Source: AC-32 sp963754265 (GTDB lineage: Bacteria; Actinomycetota; Thermoleophilia; Gaiellales; Gaiellaceae). Taken from it: a DNA stretch of 64,000 nt. Location: NCBI GenBank assembly GCA_963754265.1, contig CAVWFB010000003.1:248001-312000 (forward strand), read 5' to 3'. The position numbers and the translations under genes are program-made. Each line of letters starts with the position of its first letter. Position 1 is the stretch's first letter. The notes under the pieces were generated by a model. It saw only the letters and a program-made list of their open reading frames with translations. It was not told the DNA's origin and did no database searches. Below are positions 16,948 through 25,728 of this stretch, piece after piece.

Positions 16948-17719
16948 TGCTCCTTCCGTTTGCGGCGCCGAAGCTCTCGTAGCCCTCGGCTTCCAGCCTG
17001 TGGGCGAGTTCTGCCCCGCCTTCCTCAACGATACGCCCATCCACGAAGACGTGGACGAAATCCGGCTTCACGTAGTTGAGGATGCGTTGGTAATGCGTGA
17101 TCACGAGGGCGCCGGTCTCGGTGCCGACCAGGTCACTTACGCCCTCGGCGACGATCTTGAGCGCGTCGATGTCGAGCCCGGAGTCGGTCTCGTCGAGCAC
17201 GGCGATGCGCGGCTTCAGCATCGCCATCTGCAGGATCTCCACGCGCTTCTTCTCGCCGCCCGAGAAACCGTCGTTCAGATACCGCTGAGCCAGCTCGCGC
17301 GGGACCTTCAGCTTCTCCATTGCGGCGAGCAGCTCGGTGCGGAACTCCGGGATCTTGACCGGGTCGTCCTCGCCGTCGTTGCGCGCCTTGCGGATCGCGT
17401 TGATCGCAGACCGGAGAAAGCTCGTCACGGTCACGCCCGGGATCGCATGCGGGTACTGGAAGGCGAGGAACAGCCCCTTCTGCGCACGCTCGTCGGCTTC
17501 GGCCTCGGTCACGTCCTCGCCGTCGAAGAGGATCTGGCCATCGGTGATCTCGTACGCCGGATGGCCCATGAGGGCGTAGGCGAGCGTGGACTTGCCGGAC
17601 CCGTTCGGGCCCATGATCGCGTGGATCTGGTTCGTGTCCACGGCGAGGTCGACGCCCTTGACGATCTCGGTGCCGTCCTCGAGCGCGACATGCAGATTTT
17701 TCAGTTCGAGCAAAGCCAT
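16931..17719 (-). CDS. sufC: Fe-S assembly ATPase SufC
   Basis: ABC-type ATPase of the SufBCD complex. The product is about 262 aa from ATG 17719 (MALLELKNLH); an upstream in-frame start at 17734 is less likely. It has Walker A GPNGSGKST, the signature FSGGEKKRVEILQ, Walker B IAVLDETDSGLD and the switch histidine in LVITHYQRIL. It is the first gene of the sufC-sufB-VOC-VOC-sufD run and is divergent from tatA. The 17720-17850 gap must hold both promoters; no clear boxes are visible. Confidence 0.95.
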   Translation of the reverse strand: MALLELKNLHVALEDGTEIVKGVDLAVDTNQIHAIMGPNGSGKSTLAYALMGHPAYEITDGQILFDGEDVTEAEADERAQKGLFLAFQYPHAIPGVTVTSFLRSAINAIRKARNDGEDDPVKIPEFRTELLAAMEKLKVPRELAQRYLNDGFSGGEKKRVEILQMAMLKPRIAVLDETDSGLDIDALKIVAEGVSDLVGTETGALVITHYQRILNYVKPDFVHVFVDGRIVEEGGAELAHRLEAEGYESFGAANGRSNGSNS

Positions 17720-17850
17720 CAGAGTGGCGAGCACACGTGAAGCGCGCCCGTCGAGACATGCTAGCGATCATCCCCTCCCGGGGAGCGCATCCGGCACTCC
17801 GTTGGGGGTGCCCCATGGCGGGGGGCCGAAACCCCAGCTAACCTAGGTCC

Positions 17851-18048
17851 ATGCCGGAGATTGGCATCACCGGGCTCATCGTCATCCTCGTCGTCGCGCT
17901 GCTCATCTTCGGGCCGAAGCGCCTGCCCGAAATCGGTCGCTCACTCGGCCGTGGAATGCGCGAGTTCAAGGACTCGGTCACCGGCAACCACGAGAAGGCA
18001 GAGTTGCCTCCTCGCTCCGGCGACGAGTCCCCGCCCCCTCCGTCGTAG
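17851..18048 (+). CDS. tatA: Sec-independent translocase subunit TatA
   Basis: Small membrane subunit that forms the twin-arginine translocation pore. It is 65 aa with one N-terminal helix (about GITGLIVILVVALLIFG), the family hinge FGPKRLPEIGRSLG and an amphipathic basic helix, then an acidic/Pro-rich tail. tatC follows 4 bp later. Confidence 0.93.
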   Translation: MPEIGITGLIVILVVALLIFGPKRLPEIGRSLGRGMREFKDSVTGNHEKAELPPRSGDESPPPPS

Positions 18049-18052
18049 GGTC

Positions 18053-18820
18053 GTGACCGTGCTCCCGCGGCGCCTTCGCCACGGCGAAGAGGCCACCCTT
18101 GTCGAGCACCTCGGCGAGCTACGCACGCGGCTGATCATCTGCCTCGGAGCGCTCGCGGTGGCGTTCGCGGTCACGTTCGCGTTCCATGGCCACATCCTCG
18201 ACTGGCTGAACCGGCCGCTGCCCGAGCAGTTCCAGAAGCCGGTGACGTTCAGCCCGATAGAGCCGTTCACGACCTCGGTCTGGGTGAGCCTCTATGCGGC
18301 CCTCCTGCTCGCGCTTCCGATCATCTTCTGGCAGGTGTGGGCCTTCCTCGCACCGGCGTTCGAGGAGCACAACCAGCGCTCGATGGCCGCGATGGTGGCC
18401 TTCGCGGCCGTGCTCGGAGTCGGCGGAGTCGCCTTCGGCTACTTCGTGATCCTCCCGCCGGCGATCCACTTCCTAACGAACTACGACTCGGCCCACTACA
18501 CGATCCTCATCAGGGCGCGCGACTACTACAAGTTCGCGACGTTCGTCCTGCTCGGGGTGGCAATCGCCTTCGAGGTACCGGTCTTCATGCTGGGGCTTGT
18601 CCGCCTGCGCATCCTGACCGCCGCGAAGCTGCGCAGCACCTGGCGCTTCGGAGTCTTTGCGATGGTGGTGCTCGGCGTCATCCTCCCCGGCGTGGACCCG
18701 GTCTCGACGATCCTTTCCGTTATTCCGCTCGTCGCGCTCTACCTGCTGTCGATCGCCCTCGCGTCGTTCCTGGAACCGCGCTGGCGCTCGGACACGGGAC
18801 CCGCGCCGTTAGCGGAATGA
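18053..18820 (+). CDS. tatC: Sec-independent translocase subunit TatC
   Basis: Multispanning receptor of the Tat pathway, which binds twin-arginine signal peptides. The product is 255 aa from GTG 18053. It shows HLGELRTRLI (the signal-binding N-terminus), six hydrophobic helices, FLAPAFEEHN, FGYFVILP and the conserved loop YYKFATFVLLG. Its stop overlaps the next start (ATGA), implying translational coupling. Confidence 0.94.
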   Translation: MTVLPRRLRHGEEATLVEHLGELRTRLIICLGALAVAFAVTFAFHGHILDWLNRPLPEQFQKPVTFSPIEPFTTSVWVSLYAALLLALPIIFWQVWAFLAPAFEEHNQRSMAAMVAFAAVLGVGGVAFGYFVILPPAIHFLTNYDSAHYTILIRARDYYKFATFVLLGVAIAFEVPVFMLGLVRLRILTAAKLRSTWRFGVFAMVVLGVILPGVDPVSTILSVIPLVALYLLSIALASFLEPRWRSDTGPAPLAE

Positions 18821-19824
18821 CCTACCCGAAGATCGAGCTCCACGTCCATCTCGAGGGAACGGTTCGCCCGAAGACGCTCCTCGAGATCGCACGCCGCAAC
18901 GACTACGCCCTCCCTGCCGAGACGGAGGAAGGGCTCGCGACGCTCTACGACTTCCGCGACTTCGCACACTTCATCGACGTCTGGATCCTGACAACCAATG
19001 CGCTGCGCACGCCGGAAGACTTCCGCCAGGTGGTCGTGGACTACGCGGCCGAGGCGGCCTCGCACGGCGCCGTCTACATCGAGGCGATCTTCTCGCCGGC
19101 CGAGCGCGTCCGGCGCGGGGTCGGCTGGGACGAGATCTTCAGCGGCTACTGCGACGGCGCCCAGGAGGCCCGCGAGCTCCACGCGGTGGAGATCCGCCTG
19201 ACACCCGACATCGTCCGCGGCTTTCCGCTCGACGAAGCCGAGGAGGTCGTTCGCTACTCGGCGAAGTACCGCGAGCGAGGGGTCGTCGGGGTCGGCCTCG
19301 GCGGCCTCGAGGCCGACTTCCCGCCCGAGCCGTACGAGCCGGTGTTTGCACTCGCGCGCGACGAGGGCCTCGCCTCGGTGCCCCATGCGGGCGAAGTCGC
19401 GGGGCCGCCGTCAGTGCGCGGAGCGCTCGAGCAGCTCGGAGCCCACCGGCTCAGGCACGGCATCACGGCCGTCGAGGATCCGGGCCTCCTGCGCGAGATC
19501 GCCGAGCGCCGCGTCGTCCTGGACGTCTGCCCGATCTCGAACCTGCGCACGCGCGCCGTCTCCTCGCTCGAGGAGCATCCGCTGCCGCAGCTCGTCGCCG
19601 CCGGCGCGCTCTGCTCGATCTCGACCGACGACCCCGCGATGTTCGGCACCGACCTGGCCCAGGACTACGACGCAGCGACCTCGTTGGGGCTCGACCCCCG
19701 CGACTTCTTCGAGGCGGGGCTCGAAGGCGCCCTCTGCGACGACGGGACGAAGTCCCGGGTGCGCGCGGTGGGCGATACGTACCACTGGGACGCCCTCGGT
19801 GTCCGCGAAGGGCAGGTACCCTAG
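18817..19824 (+). CDS. add: Adenosine deaminase family protein
   Basis: The 335-aa product has the metal-dependent hydrolase fold: KIELHVHLEG (zinc ligands), VPHAGEVAGPPSVRGAL (His/Glu of the active site), HGITAVEDPGLL, LDVCPISNLRT and SISTDDPAMF (zinc Asp pair). These are the ADA/aminodeoxyfutalosine deaminase motifs. Adenosine deamination is the default reading. A menaquinone-pathway (aminodeoxyfutalosine) substrate cannot be excluded. Confidence 0.85.
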   Translation: MTYPKIELHVHLEGTVRPKTLLEIARRNDYALPAETEEGLATLYDFRDFAHFIDVWILTTNALRTPEDFRQVVVDYAAEAASHGAVYIEAIFSPAERVRRGVGWDEIFSGYCDGAQEARELHAVEIRLTPDIVRGFPLDEAEEVVRYSAKYRERGVVGVGLGGLEADFPPEPYEPVFALARDEGLASVPHAGEVAGPPSVRGALEQLGAHRLRHGITAVEDPGLLREIAERRVVLDVCPISNLRTRAVSSLEEHPLPQLVAAGALCSISTDDPAMFGTDLAQDYDAATSLGLDPRDFFEAGLEGALCDDGTKSRVRAVGDTYHWDALGVREGQVP

Positions 19825-19831
19825 GCCAGCC

Positions 19832-20689
19832 ATGGCGCGAGGAGCCGCACAGACGCAGCGAAAGCAGCGCGCGAAGCAGGAACAGCCCAAGCGGAAGCGC
19901 TCGGCGCCCGCCTACGAGCAGACGATGTTCTTCCCGCGCCTGCGCAGGCAGGCGAAGTGGGTCTTCGTCTTCCTCGCCCTGGTCTTCGGCGTCGGCTTCG
20001 TGGCCTTCGGCGTCGGCTCCGGCTCGACCGGGATCAGCGACATCCTCCGCGGCAACTTCTTCGGCGGCGGCACCTCGACGAGCTCTCAGGTGAACGACAA
20101 GAAGAAGGCGATCGAGCAGAACCCGAAGAACATCAGCGCCTACCTCGACCTCGCGGGCATCTACCAGCAGGACCAGAAAGAGGCCCAGGCGCTGGCGACC
20201 CTCCGCAAGGCACAGGCGATCGCGCCGAAGAACTTCGACGTGCTCAACCGCATCGCCGGGATCTACAGCGGCCGCGCCGAGATCGCGCGGACGAACGCCC
20301 AGAACGCGCAGCTCAACTACTACAGCAACACGGTCACGCCGCCCGGCCTCGACCCGACCACCACGCTCGGCGGCGCGATCGCGAACGACACCTACAGCAG
20401 CTCGCTGCAGACGAAGGCGAACGATGCCTACCAGACGATGATCAAGGCCTACTCCAGGGCGAGGAACGCGTATCAGGCGCTCGCCGTCGCCTCGGCCGGG
20501 ACCTCGCAGGAGTCGAACGCCCAGCTCCAGCTCGCCAGCTCGGCCCAACTCGCAGGCGACGTGGGAACTGCGATCACGGCCTACACGCGGTTCCTGAAGA
20601 TCGCGCCGGACAGCCCGAACGCCCAGGCCGTCCGCCAGACCCTCCAGCAGCTTAAGGCTTCCACGGCGCAGACCCAGACCCAGGGTTAG
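19832..20689 (+). CDS. Membrane-anchored TPR protein
   Basis: The product is 285 aa from ATG 19832. A very basic N-terminus (about 1-25) precedes one helix (about WVFVFLALVFGVGFVAFGV), a Gly/Ser linker, and tetratricopeptide repeats outside (NPKNISAYLDLAGIYQQDQ; APKNFDVLNRIAGIYSG; the last around AITAYTRFLKIAPDS). It is likely an assembly or scaffolding factor. The location next to STAS and cytochrome genes does not settle its role. Confidence 0.75.
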   Translation: MARGAAQTQRKQRAKQEQPKRKRSAPAYEQTMFFPRLRRQAKWVFVFLALVFGVGFVAFGVGSGSTGISDILRGNFFGGGTSTSSQVNDKKKAIEQNPKNISAYLDLAGIYQQDQKEAQALATLRKAQAIAPKNFDVLNRIAGIYSGRAEIARTNAQNAQLNYYSNTVTPPGLDPTTTLGGAIANDTYSSSLQTKANDAYQTMIKAYSRARNAYQALAVASAGTSQESNAQLQLASSAQLAGDVGTAITAYTRFLKIAPDSPNAQAVRQTLQQLKASTAQTQTQG

Positions 20690-20718
20690 ACTCCGGCTCC
20701 AGGGGAGAGAAGGCCGGG

Positions 20719-21084
20719 ATGAACTTCGACATCACCACCGAACAGCTTGGCGACGACGCCTACGTGATCGCGCTTTCTGGCGAGGTCGACCTCTACACCG
20801 CACCGGAGTTCAAGCAACAGCTCCTCGACGTGATCGGCAAGGGCGCCAAGGACGTCGTGGTCGACTTCTCGAACACGACGTTCATCGACTCCACGACCCT
20901 CGGCGTGCTCGTGGGCGGGGTCAAGCGCCTGCGGGCAACCGACGGGCAGCTCTCGCTCGTCTGCAGCGACCGCAACATCACGAAGATCTTCGAGATCACC
21001 GGCCTCGACCGTGTCTTCACGATCTACCCGACCCGCGACGAGGCCGTCTCGAAGGTGTCTTCCTCGGGGCAGCCCTCCACCTAG
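20719..21084 (+). CDS. STAS-domain anti-anti-sigma factor
   Basis: The 121-aa product has the SpoIIAA/RsbV fold: VIALSGEVDLYTAPEFKQQL, then the phosphorylatable serine region VDFSNTTFIDSTTLGVLVGG, then the FEITGLDRVFTIYPT end. It would bind and release an anti-sigma kinase when dephosphorylated. No anti-sigma partner is adjacent. A GGAGAGAAGG ribosome site precedes the ATG. Confidence 0.88.
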   Translation: MNFDITTEQLGDDAYVIALSGEVDLYTAPEFKQQLLDVIGKGAKDVVVDFSNTTFIDSTTLGVLVGGVKRLRATDGQLSLVCSDRNITKIFEITGLDRVFTIYPTRDEAVSKVSSSGQPST

Positions 21085-21689
21085 TGCGGGGCGGCGTCGC
21101 CGTCGTCGCCCTTGCGGCCGCGCTGCTCGCGGGCGGCTGCGGTACCGGCGGCATCTCCAAGGCCGGGGACACCGACCGCGGCAAGCAGCTCTTCCTGCAG
21201 AAGTGCGGCGGCTGTCACACGCTCGCCGCCGCCGGGACGCACGGCAATCAAGGACCGAACCTGGACGACGCGTTTCAGGCTTCGCGGAAGCAAGGGTTCA
21301 AGCAAGTGACGATCGAGCAGGTCGTCCGCGACCAGATCGAGCTCGCCGTCCCGCCGATGCCTGCGAACCTCGTCAAGGGCACCGATGCCGACGCCGTCGC
21401 CGCCTACGTCGCATCGGTCGCCGCCAATCCGTCGGCGGCCCCGGCGAAGAACGCGACGAATGGCAAGGACATCTTCGTTGCGAACTGCGGGAGCTGCCAC
21501 ACGCTCGCCGATGCCGGGACGAGCGGGAACGTCGGTCCCAACCTCGACCAGCTGAAGCCGGCCGAGAGCATCGTCCAGCACCAGGTGATCAACGGCGGCG
21601 GCGCGATGCCGGCCTTCAAGGGTCAGCTGACCCCGGCTCAGATCACGGCGGTCGCCAAGTACGTCTCGTCGGTCGCCGGCAAGGGCTAG
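21084..21689 (+). CDS. Diheme c-type cytochrome lipoprotein
   Basis: The 201-aa product starts at a GTG overlapping the STAS stop by one base. It has a lipoprotein signal (LAAALLAGGC) and two class I cytochrome c domains with CGGCH and CGSCH sites and GPNLD loops. The C-terminal Met ligand is in GGAMPAFKG. The second domain is strikingly like the heme domain of the gene at 11485. It lies beside the convergent caa3 oxidase operon and is a plausible electron donor (inference). Confidence 0.85.
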   Translation: MRGGVAVVALAAALLAGGCGTGGISKAGDTDRGKQLFLQKCGGCHTLAAAGTHGNQGPNLDDAFQASRKQGFKQVTIEQVVRDQIELAVPPMPANLVKGTDADAVAAYVASVAANPSAAPAKNATNGKDIFVANCGSCHTLADAGTSGNVGPNLDQLKPAESIVQHQVINGGGAMPAFKGQLTPAQITAVAKYVSSVAGKG

Positions 21690-21695
21690 AGCCTC

Positions 21696-22337
21696 CTACT
21701 CACGCTCGGCCTCGAGATCCACGACCACGTGGGTGATCGGGACGGCGAAGCGCTCGCGGGCTCCGGAGACGACGCCTCGCTCGAGCCAGTGCGACCGGCC
21801 TTCCGGGTGGGTCGAGATGATGATCTCGTCGGGACCGAACGTGCGCACCGCGTCCTCGATCGCCAGCAGCGGGTCGGCGTCGCCCACCTCGCCGCTGGCC
21901 GTGATCCCGCTCTCCTGCAGCCGCTGCAGGCTCGTGTCGAGGCGTTTGCGGGCCTCGGCGCGGGCCGGGTCCTCGTCCGAGGCCCAGTGCCTGATCGGCG
22001 AGTTCAGCGCAGGGCTGACCACGAGCACTCGTGTGCGGGAGCCCTCGCCGCGCCGTTCGATCTGCTCTCGGAGCGCCTCGCCGCCCACGGTCTCGTTGGC
22101 GACGACGAGGATCCGGCGTTCGTCCGGTGCCCCTCGGTGAGCGGGGGCGGTCTGGCGGGGCGCCTCGACGCGTCGCGACCGAAACCACCACCAGAGCACG
22201 CCGGCTGTCAGCACGATGAACACGGCGAGCCCGGCCCAGCGGTTGATCACCGCGGCGATCGCGATCAATGCGAAGTACACGACCGAGCCGAGGAGGAACT
22301 GGAACGCGTCGGCCTCGCTGCGGAGCGGATTCTTCAC
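21696..22337 (-). CDS. Two-helix membrane domain fused to UspA-like domain (last gene of caa3 operon)
   Basis: The product is 213 aa. Residues about 15-53 form two membrane helices resembling a small oxidase accessory subunit (subunit IV-like). From about residue 75 there is a universal-stress-like alpha/beta domain: ERRILVVANETVGGEALREQI, VLVVSPAL and DEIIISTHPEG. The same cytoplasmic domain occurs twice in the gene two places upstream. It is the last gene of the cytochrome oxidase operon, which suggests a regulatory or structural part of the complex. This is an inference. Confidence 0.65.
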   Translation of the reverse strand: MKNPLRSEADAFQFLLGSVVYFALIAIAAVINRWAGLAVFIVLTAGVLWWWFRSRRVEAPRQTAPAHRGAPDERRILVVANETVGGEALREQIERRGEGSRTRVLVVSPALNSPIRHWASDEDPARAEARKRLDTSLQRLQESGITASGEVGDADPLLAIEDAVRTFGPDEIIISTHPEGRSHWLERGVVSGARERFAVPITHVVVDLEAERE

Positions 22338-22349
22338 TGGGGACCCTCG

Positions 22350-22946
22350 CTAGAGGATGTAGATCGTCGTGTAGACCACGATCCACATTACGTCCACGAA
22401 GTGCCAGTAGATCCCGGGAATCTCGACGCCGAGGTGCTCCTCGCTCGTGTAGTGGCCGCGGTAGGAGCGGATCGTCGCGGCAAGGAGCAGCGTCAGGCCG
22501 ACGAAGACGTGCGCACCGTGCAGGCCCGTCAGGCAGTAGAAGATCGTGCCGAAGGCGTCGGTGTAGGGCGCGAAACCGATCCGCGAGTACTCGGCGATCT
22601 GGGTGAGCAGGAAGCTGAGGCCGAGAAGAAAGGTGAGCGAGAGCCCGGCCTGCAGGCCAACCCGGTTCCCTCGTTTGATCGCCTGCAGAGCCCAGTGCAT
22701 GGTGAAGCTCGAGGTCACGAGGATGAAGGTGTTGATCCCGGCGACGAAGACCGGGAGGTGGTGACCCGGGGTCGGCCACGGGGTTCCGGCGGCGACCCGC
22801 ACGAAGAAGTACGCCGTGAAGAACGAGCCGAAGAGCATGATCTCCGACGCGATGAAGAGGAACATCCCCAGGGTGCGCGCGTCCACGCGCGAGCTCTGGT
22901 GTGCCTGGGGCGGATGAGCGGCGTGGGCCTCGGCGTGCGCGCTCAT
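22350..22946 (-). CDS. ctaE: Cytochrome c oxidase subunit III
   Basis: The 198-aa product has five hydrophobic helices and family motifs: GMFLFIASEIMLFGSFFTAYF, TSSFTMHWAL, GLHGAHVFVGL and IYWHFVDVMWIVVYTTIYIL. It supports the core oxidase subunits in the membrane. Its start overlaps the preceding Usp-tandem gene (ATGA). Confidence 0.93.
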   Translation of the reverse strand: MSAHAEAHAAHPPQAHQSSRVDARTLGMFLFIASEIMLFGSFFTAYFFVRVAAGTPWPTPGHHLPVFVAGINTFILVTSSFTMHWALQAIKRGNRVGLQAGLSLTFLLGLSFLLTQIAEYSRIGFAPYTDAFGTIFYCLTGLHGAHVFVGLTLLLAATIRSYRGHYTSEEHLGVEIPGIYWHFVDVMWIVVYTTIYIL

Positions 22947-23794
22947 TGCGCCACCGGCTCCTGCACGGGGGCGACCTCGACGTGCTCCACCGGCAGGCCC
23001 GTCTGCTTGCGGAGCCGGTTGACGAGGTCACCGCGCAGCCAGCTCGACGTCTTCTCGCCGGGGAACGTCGAGACGATGATCTCGTCGATCCGCTCGTCCT
23101 GGACCGCCTGGGCGGCGGCGGTGAACGGGTCGGGGTGCGCGACCTGCCCGTGTGCCTCGATGCCTTCGCCGCGCAGCACTGTGAGCGCACGCCGCAAGCG
23201 CCGCTCTGCCTCCGGGTGCTCCGAGGAGGACACGTCGCTCTGCGGCGAGATGAGCAGGAACGCGGCCGGCCCCTGCTTGGCCCGCTCGCGGATCTTGTCC
23301 AGCAGCGGCTCGCCGACGATCGTCTCATTCGCGACCACGAGCACGTTCGCCTCGCCGCCTGCCTCGTGCTCCAGATCGACCACGACATGCTCGACCGGGC
23401 GGCCGTCGGCAGCGCGCTCCATCCGCTCGACCACGTTCCGGCGCAGCCAGCCGGACTTCTGGCGCGGGTGGGTCGAGACCACGATCTCGTCCGGTGGCGG
23501 CTCGAGCTGGGCCAGCGCGTCGCGGAGTGCCGCGACCGGGTCGGCCTCGACCACGAGGCCCGAGGCCGGGATTCCCGCCTCGCGCAGGGCCTCCAGCGTT
23601 CGCTCCAGCCTGCGGCCGGCCGCCGCGCGGCGTGTGTCCTCGTAGACGACGTAGCCCTCGCGCGGCTGGTTGACCGGCGTGATCACGGTCACCCGCAGCG
23701 GGCCCTCCTCGGCCCGGCGCTTGAGCGCGTCGATCAGGCTCTGCCCGGCAACCGTCTCGTTCGCGATCACGAGGACGTGACGCTGGTCGCTCAC
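22943..23794 (-). CDS. Tandem UspA-like domain protein inside the caa3 operon
   Basis: The 283-aa protein starts at GTG 23794, overlapping the ctaD stop by 4 bp. It holds two copies of one alpha/beta domain, each with VLVIANETVAGQSL / VLVVANETIVGEPL, a VISP/ITP strand and an (E)IVVSTHPRQKSGWLRRN / EIIVSTFPGEKTSSWLRGD motif. No membrane helix is visible. The overlaps on both sides with ctaD and ctaE make it an integral member of the oxidase operon. It might sense nucleotide or energy state, as UspA proteins do, but this is inference. Confidence 0.7.
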   Translation of the reverse strand: MSDQRHVLVIANETVAGQSLIDALKRRAEEGPLRVTVITPVNQPREGYVVYEDTRRAAAGRRLERTLEALREAGIPASGLVVEADPVAALRDALAQLEPPPDEIVVSTHPRQKSGWLRRNVVERMERAADGRPVEHVVVDLEHEAGGEANVLVVANETIVGEPLLDKIRERAKQGPAAFLLISPQSDVSSSEHPEAERRLRRALTVLRGEGIEAHGQVAHPDPFTAAAQAVQDERIDEIIVSTFPGEKTSSWLRGDLVNRLRKQTGLPVEHVEVAPVQEPVAQ

Positions 23795-25728
23795 CTGACC
23801 TCCTCGAGCTCGCGGGCCCGGTCGCCGTTGAAGACGGCGTGGCGGGCGCCCGGTACGCCGTACTCGTACGGGGTCCCGACCACCTGCGGGATCTCGTCGA
23901 AGTTGAAGACCGGGGGCGGCGAGCTGACTTGCCACTCGAGCGTCAGCGAGCGCCACGGGTTCGCAGCCGCGGCCGGGCCGTACCGCCAGCTCGTGATCAT
24001 GTTGTAGAGGAACACCAACGTCGAAGCGCCCAGCCCGAAGGAGGCGATCGAGATGAACAGGTTGAGATCCGCAAAGCGGGGCGCGTAGTCGGCGACCCGG
24101 CGCGGCATGCCCTGGATCCCGAGCCAGTGCATCGGGAAGAAGGTCAGGTTGAAGCCCACGAACGTGAGCCAGAAGTGCAGCTTCCCGAGCCGCTCGTTGT
24201 ACATGCGGCCGGTCATCTTCGGGAACCAGAAGTAGATCCCAGCGAAGATCGTGAAAAGAGAACCGCCGAAGAGCACGTAGTGGATGTGTGCGACGACGAA
24301 GTAGGTGTCGGACGTGTGGATGTCGATCGGCACGGCCGCCAGGTAGATCCCGGAGAGGCCTCCGATCACGAACATCGAGACGAAGCCGAGGGCGAACAGC
24401 ATCGGGGTCTCGAAGTGGATCCGGCCGTCCCATAACGTGGCTAACCAGGAGAAGACCTTGATCCCGGTAGGCACCGCGATGATCATCGAGGTGACCATCA
24501 TCGGCACGCGGAGCCACGGCGCCATCCCGGCCACGAACATGTGGTGCGCCCAGACGGAGAAGCCGAGCACGAGAATCGCCATCAGCGAGAGGGCCATCAG
24601 CCGGTAGCCGAAGATCGGTTTCCGCGCCATCACGGAGATCACCTCCGAGGCGATGCCAAAGCCGGGCAGCATCATGATGTAGACCGCCGGGTGCGAGTAG
24701 AACCAGAAGATGTGCTGGTACCCGAGGGGATAGCCGCCCGCGGTGTAGTCGAAGAAGTGCGTGTGCATCTCCCGGTCGAACAACACGAAGAACTGCGAGC
24801 CCGCGATGAACGGTGTCGCGATCACGACGAGCAGCGAGGTGGTGAAGTTCGCCCAGACCAGCAGCGGCATACGCCAGAAGGTCATCCCTGGCGCGCGCAT
24901 GGTGATGATCGTGACCAGGAAGTTGAGCGCGGTCATGATCGAGCTCGCACCTGCCCACTGGACGCCCATGTTGAAGAAGACCGTGCCGAGGGGCTGGTGC
25001 ACGGAAAGCGGCGCATAGCCCGTCCACCCGGCAGCGAAAGCGCCGCCCGGGACGAGGAAGCTCGAGACCATCATGATCCCGGCGATCGGCAGCAGCCAGA
25101 ACGAGAGCGCGTTCAGGCGCGGGAAGGCCATGTCGGGCGCGCCGATCATCAGCGGGATCACGTAGTTGCCGATCCCGGCGAAGGCGGGGATCACGAACAG
25201 GAAGATCATCAGCGCCGCGTGCACCGAGAAGAGCCCGTTGAAGGTCTGGTTGTCGACGAACTGCATCCCCGGCTGAGCGAGCTCGGCGCGCATGAACATC
25301 GCGAGCAGGCCGGCGATCACGAAGAAGACGATCGTCGTCACCAGGTACTGGATCCCGATCACCTTGTGGTCGGTGTTGATCCGGAAGTAGTCGCGCCAGC
25401 TCTTCGCCCCGTGGCCCGAGTGATCCTCGGGCTGGGTCCGGGCGCCCGAGGCGTAGCGCATCCAGTAGTCGAAGCCGCCGATGCCGGCGAGGAAGCCGAG
25501 CGGCACGGTCGTCAATTCGACCGTGGTGATCACCGAGCCGTCCCAGATCGGATCCCAGCCCTCGAGCCAGCGGACGAGCACGACGATGCCGGCGCCGATG
25601 CCGAAGAAGAGCGCCGTCATCCACGGCACTCGCAGCCAGCCCGGCGCGAGCAGGCGGTGCCAGCCTGTCGGAGGCGGCTTCACGGCGTGCTCCTCGTGCA
25701 CAACGTGGTTGATCGTCGTCTCGGTCAT
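23791..25728 (-). CDS. ctaD: Cytochrome c oxidase subunit I, A2 (YSHP) type
   Basis: Heme-copper oxygen-reducing, proton-pumping subunit. At 645 aa it is longer than usual: residues 1-112 are an N-terminal extension with two extra hydrophobic segments (about 36-54 and 66-85) before the canonical DYFRINTDHKVIG. His170 (SVHAALMIF) is a heme ligand. Residues 344-350 read YSHPAVY, where A1 enzymes have GHPEVY; this Tyr-Ser replacement of the glutamate marks the A2 family known from Thermus and Rhodothermus caa3 oxidases. It overlaps ctaC and the Usp gene by 4 bp each. Confidence 0.95.
   Translation of the reverse strand: MTETTINHVVHEEHAVKPPPTGWHRLLAPGWLRVPWMTALFFGIGAGIVVLVRWLEGWDPIWDGSVITTVELTTVPLGFLAGIGGFDYWMRYASGARTQPEDHSGHGAKSWRDYFRINTDHKVIGIQYLVTTIVFFVIAGLLAMFMRAELAQPGMQFVDNQTFNGLFSVHAALMIFLFVIPAFAGIGNYVIPLMIGAPDMAFPRLNALSFWLLPIAGIMMVSSFLVPGGAFAAGWTGYAPLSVHQPLGTVFFNMGVQWAGASSIMTALNFLVTIITMRAPGMTFWRMPLLVWANFTTSLLVVIATPFIAGSQFFVLFDREMHTHFFDYTAGGYPLGYQHIFWFYSHPAVYIMMLPGFGIASEVISVMARKPIFGYRLMALSLMAILVLGFSVWAHHMFVAGMAPWLRVPMMVTSMIIAVPTGIKVFSWLATLWDGRIHFETPMLFALGFVSMFVIGGLSGIYLAAVPIDIHTSDTYFVVAHIHYVLFGGSLFTIFAGIYFWFPKMTGRMYNERLGKLHFWLTFVGFNLTFFPMHWLGIQGMPRRVADYAPRFADLNLFISIASFGLGASTLVFLYNMITSWRYGPAAAANPWRSLTLEWQVSSPPPVFNFDEIPQVVGTPYEYGVPGARHAVFNGDRARELEEVR

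Noticed and set aside
17785..17850. Terminator or riboswitch between sufC and tatA
   Set aside because: G/C-runs can pair in several ways but there is no U-tract or recognisable aptamer, and the genes on both sides are divergent.
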